A stretch of 44,559 nt of DNA. It comes from Lachnospiraceae bacterium. Lineage in GTDB: Bacteria; Bacillota; Clostridia; Lachnospirales; Lachnospiraceae. The stretch's first letter is position 1. Every line of letters starts with the position of its first letter. The DNA is taken from the NCBI GenBank assembly GCA_022768745.1, contig JALELK010000068.1, forward strand, positions 1 through 44,559, read 5' to 3'. A program made the translations under genes and the position numbers. The notes under the pieces were generated by a model. It was given only the letters and a program-made list of their open reading frames with translations, ran no database searches and had not been told where the DNA came from. Shown here piece by piece: positions 44,001 to 44,559 of the stretch.

Positions 44001-44559
44001 GTCTGGTGATTGGGGAAGATGTAGAGGTGACATATAATTATGTGGATGGGGATACTTCTAAGGGAAGTGTTTCAATTGTATCTATGAAGAACGATTATTA
44101 TCTGGATTCTGTCACCTTAGAGTACACCATTGGTGTAGATCCAAGCGTGCTGCAGGTAAGCGGTTATGCAGATGAGTATACCTATAACGGACAGGCGGTG
44201 AAGCCAAACTTTGTTGTGACTACCCCAACGGGACAGGTCCTCAGTTATGATGCAAGCGAAGTGGTTTACAGAAATAAAACGGATGCAGGAACCATTGTGG
44301 GAGATACTACCAGCGCTGGAACAGTAACCGCAGTGATACCGGTTACTGCGGGAAGCCAGAAAATCAATGTGACGATAACCTTTGTTATATTGAAAAAACA
44401 GGTTACTGCGTGCAGAACCGTTCAGCTGATTAACAACACCTATACAGGGAAAGAATTGACACCTCCGGTGGCTATTTTATATAATAATAAACAGTTGGTT
44501 TCCGGACGTGATTATACGGTAACATACAAAGACAATAAGAATCCGGGAGTGGCATCTGT
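38081..44559 (+). CDS. Giant secreted Ig-like repeat protein, 3' end beyond window
   Basis: The frame is open from the ATG to the window edge, 2159 codons without a stop. A signal peptide (MKRYKDVKNIKRRVLALTLA, cut near SYAAEA, residues 33-38) is followed by a Glu/Thr/Ser/Lys-rich low-complexity stretch (about 38-175). About 24 Ig-like modules of 75-90 residues follow. It is extracellular, perhaps wall- or membrane-bound by a C-terminal part not seen; no sorting signal lies in the window. Such repeat proteins serve as stalks or adhesins in gut Clostridia. AGGAAGGGG lies 7 bases before the ATG. It is not part of the upstream operon, which is terminated. Function beyond structure cannot be read. 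Confidence 0.9.
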   Translation, partial: MKRYKDVKNIKRRVLALTLAVLMVLTVLPVDFTSYAAEAAVATEETGETEASQTVENPSTETESTEDVAREKSGETTAEPTEEEASQEKTSQEEKDTADSQETKEAGEEPVGDTENPEAVNDSQEENKVADAEISQSKEKTEESVKSSDVKTKSDKKSETKKEKTSLFSLIKENLMVAAAGDDLVDLEDVVDTIKLSSTKYTYDASECRPTVTLTGYDGKTISARNYTVTYTNNINAGRATVTITGNESAGYTGELSRNFSIIARDINSCEMEALASPVIYTQGTEYRPEVTLTYGDYTLVKGKDYQVSYRNYNKVGTETVVVDGIGNFSSSREEYVTLIGDFEKDVEVSIEGEVADYNNDFATEYTTRYTGSVVENPVVEVTLAGKTLVETTDYTVKYDYQADRINVGKVEIQINGAGTYAGKSIIASYEIVPRPLTGCVFTLTGEDNKVYNDGNPITFDTKDVTLTRNGTPLEYGEDKDYVLEYENNTNAGTAKIKAVGCGNYTGSVEKEFTIQRKNIDEYDEIQIIGVSDKQYTGKEITFPDAKVTYLGRNGREEIPATDYTLAYTKNVDIGTATVTAYGQGNLTGSIFTTFEVTPKTFEGLTFTVGGTTITCSASDYDVATQTYVMYSKYTVQYDGTAHEPEVLIKEGSTDLAWKGVTYTIEDNINAGSENGHGLAYVNVSGSAPYTGQKAKVYFEITPKPFDANLILSAIADQVYTGSAVCPEPGVRDGSLSLTKDTDYTLSYENNVNAASKNGTKPPTVTITGIGNYTGSVARTFTIGSDLSGATVTMTSTGATGTDDNFTVPYMGTLRPTFTLASNGALVDPSGYTVTYSPATVANSGNTVQVTCTGTKGYYGSKTFSYTVEKADLTDAIVTNNDTVQEQDFTYVYTDRQIAVNLGVVKNVDGNTVTLTKDVDYIISGSDYSNNEIKGTVGTHTIAITGIGNYQGSQTITYTVEKGKISDTTRYQVAAIEDQPYTGSPIKPTVVMKDAKTDRQLELDKDYEIIGYENNTDIGDGAAIIHLRGINNYEGTRDVKFSIIQRNIEQGNVTIDSIENQIYTGSPITPTNLLNVYYEGNPLASDDYDVTFTNNTNIGYANITITGKNHYKGTRTYTNAFKIVGNLADTSKFTIEGVASSYILNNEGTIDTSAITVKYKDQDTQVDPANYEITKINCSAPGARQIRIDGKNGCYGTITYDISVLCNLDVTDSLISVKNIETGYDYTGGAIRPVPTVTYKDDALQRGVHYELDYANNTEAGTATVRIYAIGTYYTGERTITYNINYNLNSATITGVDKAYVYQGSAIEPQPVVNCKGKVLDKNVHYDVTYTDNDKAGKAKLTITPVGAYVIGSREISFDITKAGLADTTITYDGLSQESIDAKQYIGEEIKPEVQVTYNGTILTAGTDYTVSYANNKNAGEASVTVRGQGNYSGSVTKTFTIEPWDIQTDVTAEISDGYFAGGEEVVPDVQLTYRGKSLAEGTDYTVSCSNNTSVGASARIVITGKNNFTGSLTRSFTIQETNLGTGAVDFDGDTITYTGSTITLNSIKRAMTVTCPVSGGKTHTLTSTEFDITCDRTIQDAGTYTLVLTGKNGFTGTLEIEFVVEAKDIGTDGFTIDAISNQTYTAQAVTPEVYLRDAGKLLAKDADYSVQYADNIDAGKATVIVTGQGNYTGTREIYFYIGESIEGKCSISLKQGSIIYNGTQQTPEINTVTYDGSTPLIQGLDYVIASTDEAGNLYDYTNAGDKVLHIKGSGKYYGESTIIYTIAKKVAQADKISVSLDMGRGVGGDYEAVYTGDSIQPQVVVYDQEISASRPLDPADYTVEYVNNTNVGTADVRVKLTRNYVSGTEKLLQFKISKKSLQGYEISLNMNRLHYTGAAIKPTVTVRDSQGAKLAEREYTVSYQNNVNAGLATVVVTASDAGNFSGQLSQTFAIYASLSDKQDTTIEGIGPQFYIEGMEEPRPVPVITCGGNRLVIGEDVEVTYNYVDGDTSKGSVSIVSMKNDYYLDSVTLEYTIGVDPSVLQVSGYADEYTYNGQAVKPNFVVTTPTGQVLSYDASEVVYRNKTDAGTIVGDTTSAGTVTAVIPVTAGSQKINVTITFVILKKQVTACRTVQLINNTYTGKELTPPVAILYNNKQLVSGRDYTVTYKDNKNPGVAS
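38650..44559 (+). repeat. Tandem Ig-like repeat array, about 24 units
   Basis: Each unit shows YTG near the start, then DYxVxYxNN, a G-rich turn (NAGTA or similar) and GNYxG before the last strand (FTI/FEV). Examples of the DY motif lie near 38750, 39255, 39770, 40315, 41095, 41340, 42300, 42530, 43020, 43540, 43775 and 44510. Units have diverged, so DNA identity between them is modest; some (near 40050, 42780 and 44020) are degenerate. The last unit is cut by the window. Confidence 0.85.

Noticed and set aside
38650-44559. Periodic repeats considered as a CRISPR array or DNA satellite
   Set aside because: The period is 230-270 bases, the units are diverged at DNA level and are conserved as protein motifs in one frame, so this is a protein repeat array.

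Overview
The window looks like chromosome from a low-to-moderate GC, Gram-positive anaerobe of the Clostridia, most likely Lachnospiraceae. The grounds are strong AGGAGG-type ribosome binding sites on most genes, a SpoVT-type sporulation regulator behind a sigma-G-like promoter, a two-subunit transketolase, a ROK glucokinase, a Firmicute-type exosortase (XrtG) locus, and very large secreted proteins built from Ig-like repeats. The family assignment is inferred from protein character, not from a database search. No stretch over 300 bases lacks at least gene remnants; the only one without an intact gene is 27242-27797, which holds two gene scars.

Layout. 1-328: a tRNA cluster (Thr partial, Tyr, initiator Met, Phe) ending at a terminator. 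436-8105: NfeD membrane protein, a radical SAM enzyme of unknown function, an archaeal-type AAA ATPase, the transketolase pair, a small zinc-ribbon protein and enolase. 8124-8516: the first 12 codons of a response regulator followed in frame by a stop and an unrecognised 110-residue reading frame, probably a deletion scar. 8596-12761: an MFS transporter, then a GntR (YtrA-type) regulator with an ABC ATPase and two membrane proteins, with an operator-like dyad at its promoter. 12908-13951 (minus): aldose 1-epimerase, separated from the ABC operon by an unusually long hairpin.

14135-25515 is one continuous same-strand block with tiny gaps or overlaps: TrkA and TrkH (potassium uptake), a secreted C-terminally anchored protein, exosortase XrtG, a family 2 glycosyltransferase, an unrecognised two-helix membrane protein, a 6-pyruvoyl-tetrahydropterin synthase (PTPS) homolog with an altered active site, an 800-residue PTPS-associated membrane protein and a methyltransferase. 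It ends at a bidirectional terminator. This is the most interesting part of the window: XrtG clusters are recognised computationally but their biochemistry is essentially unknown. The likely job is secretion, C-terminal processing and glycan modification of one dedicated surface protein.

25546-29666: a membrane-anchored endonuclease/exonuclease/phosphatase-family protein (minus), a small EamA protein, the MATE and sensor-protein remnants, an MFS (FucP-like) transporter and SpoVT. 29703-32862: a class A penicillin-binding protein, glucokinase and tRNA-Pro. 32916-37943: a TetR regulator (minus) divergent from a MarR regulator that heads a heterodimeric ABC exporter operon. 38081 to the window end: the first 2159 codons of a giant secreted protein with about two dozen Ig-like repeats, running off the edge.

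Carbohydrate metabolism (transketolase, enolase, aldose epimerase, glucokinase) and cell-surface functions (penicillin-binding protein, XrtG locus, repeat protein) dominate. Intergenic regions are compact, with clear intrinsic terminators and several dyads or direct repeats overlapping promoters.
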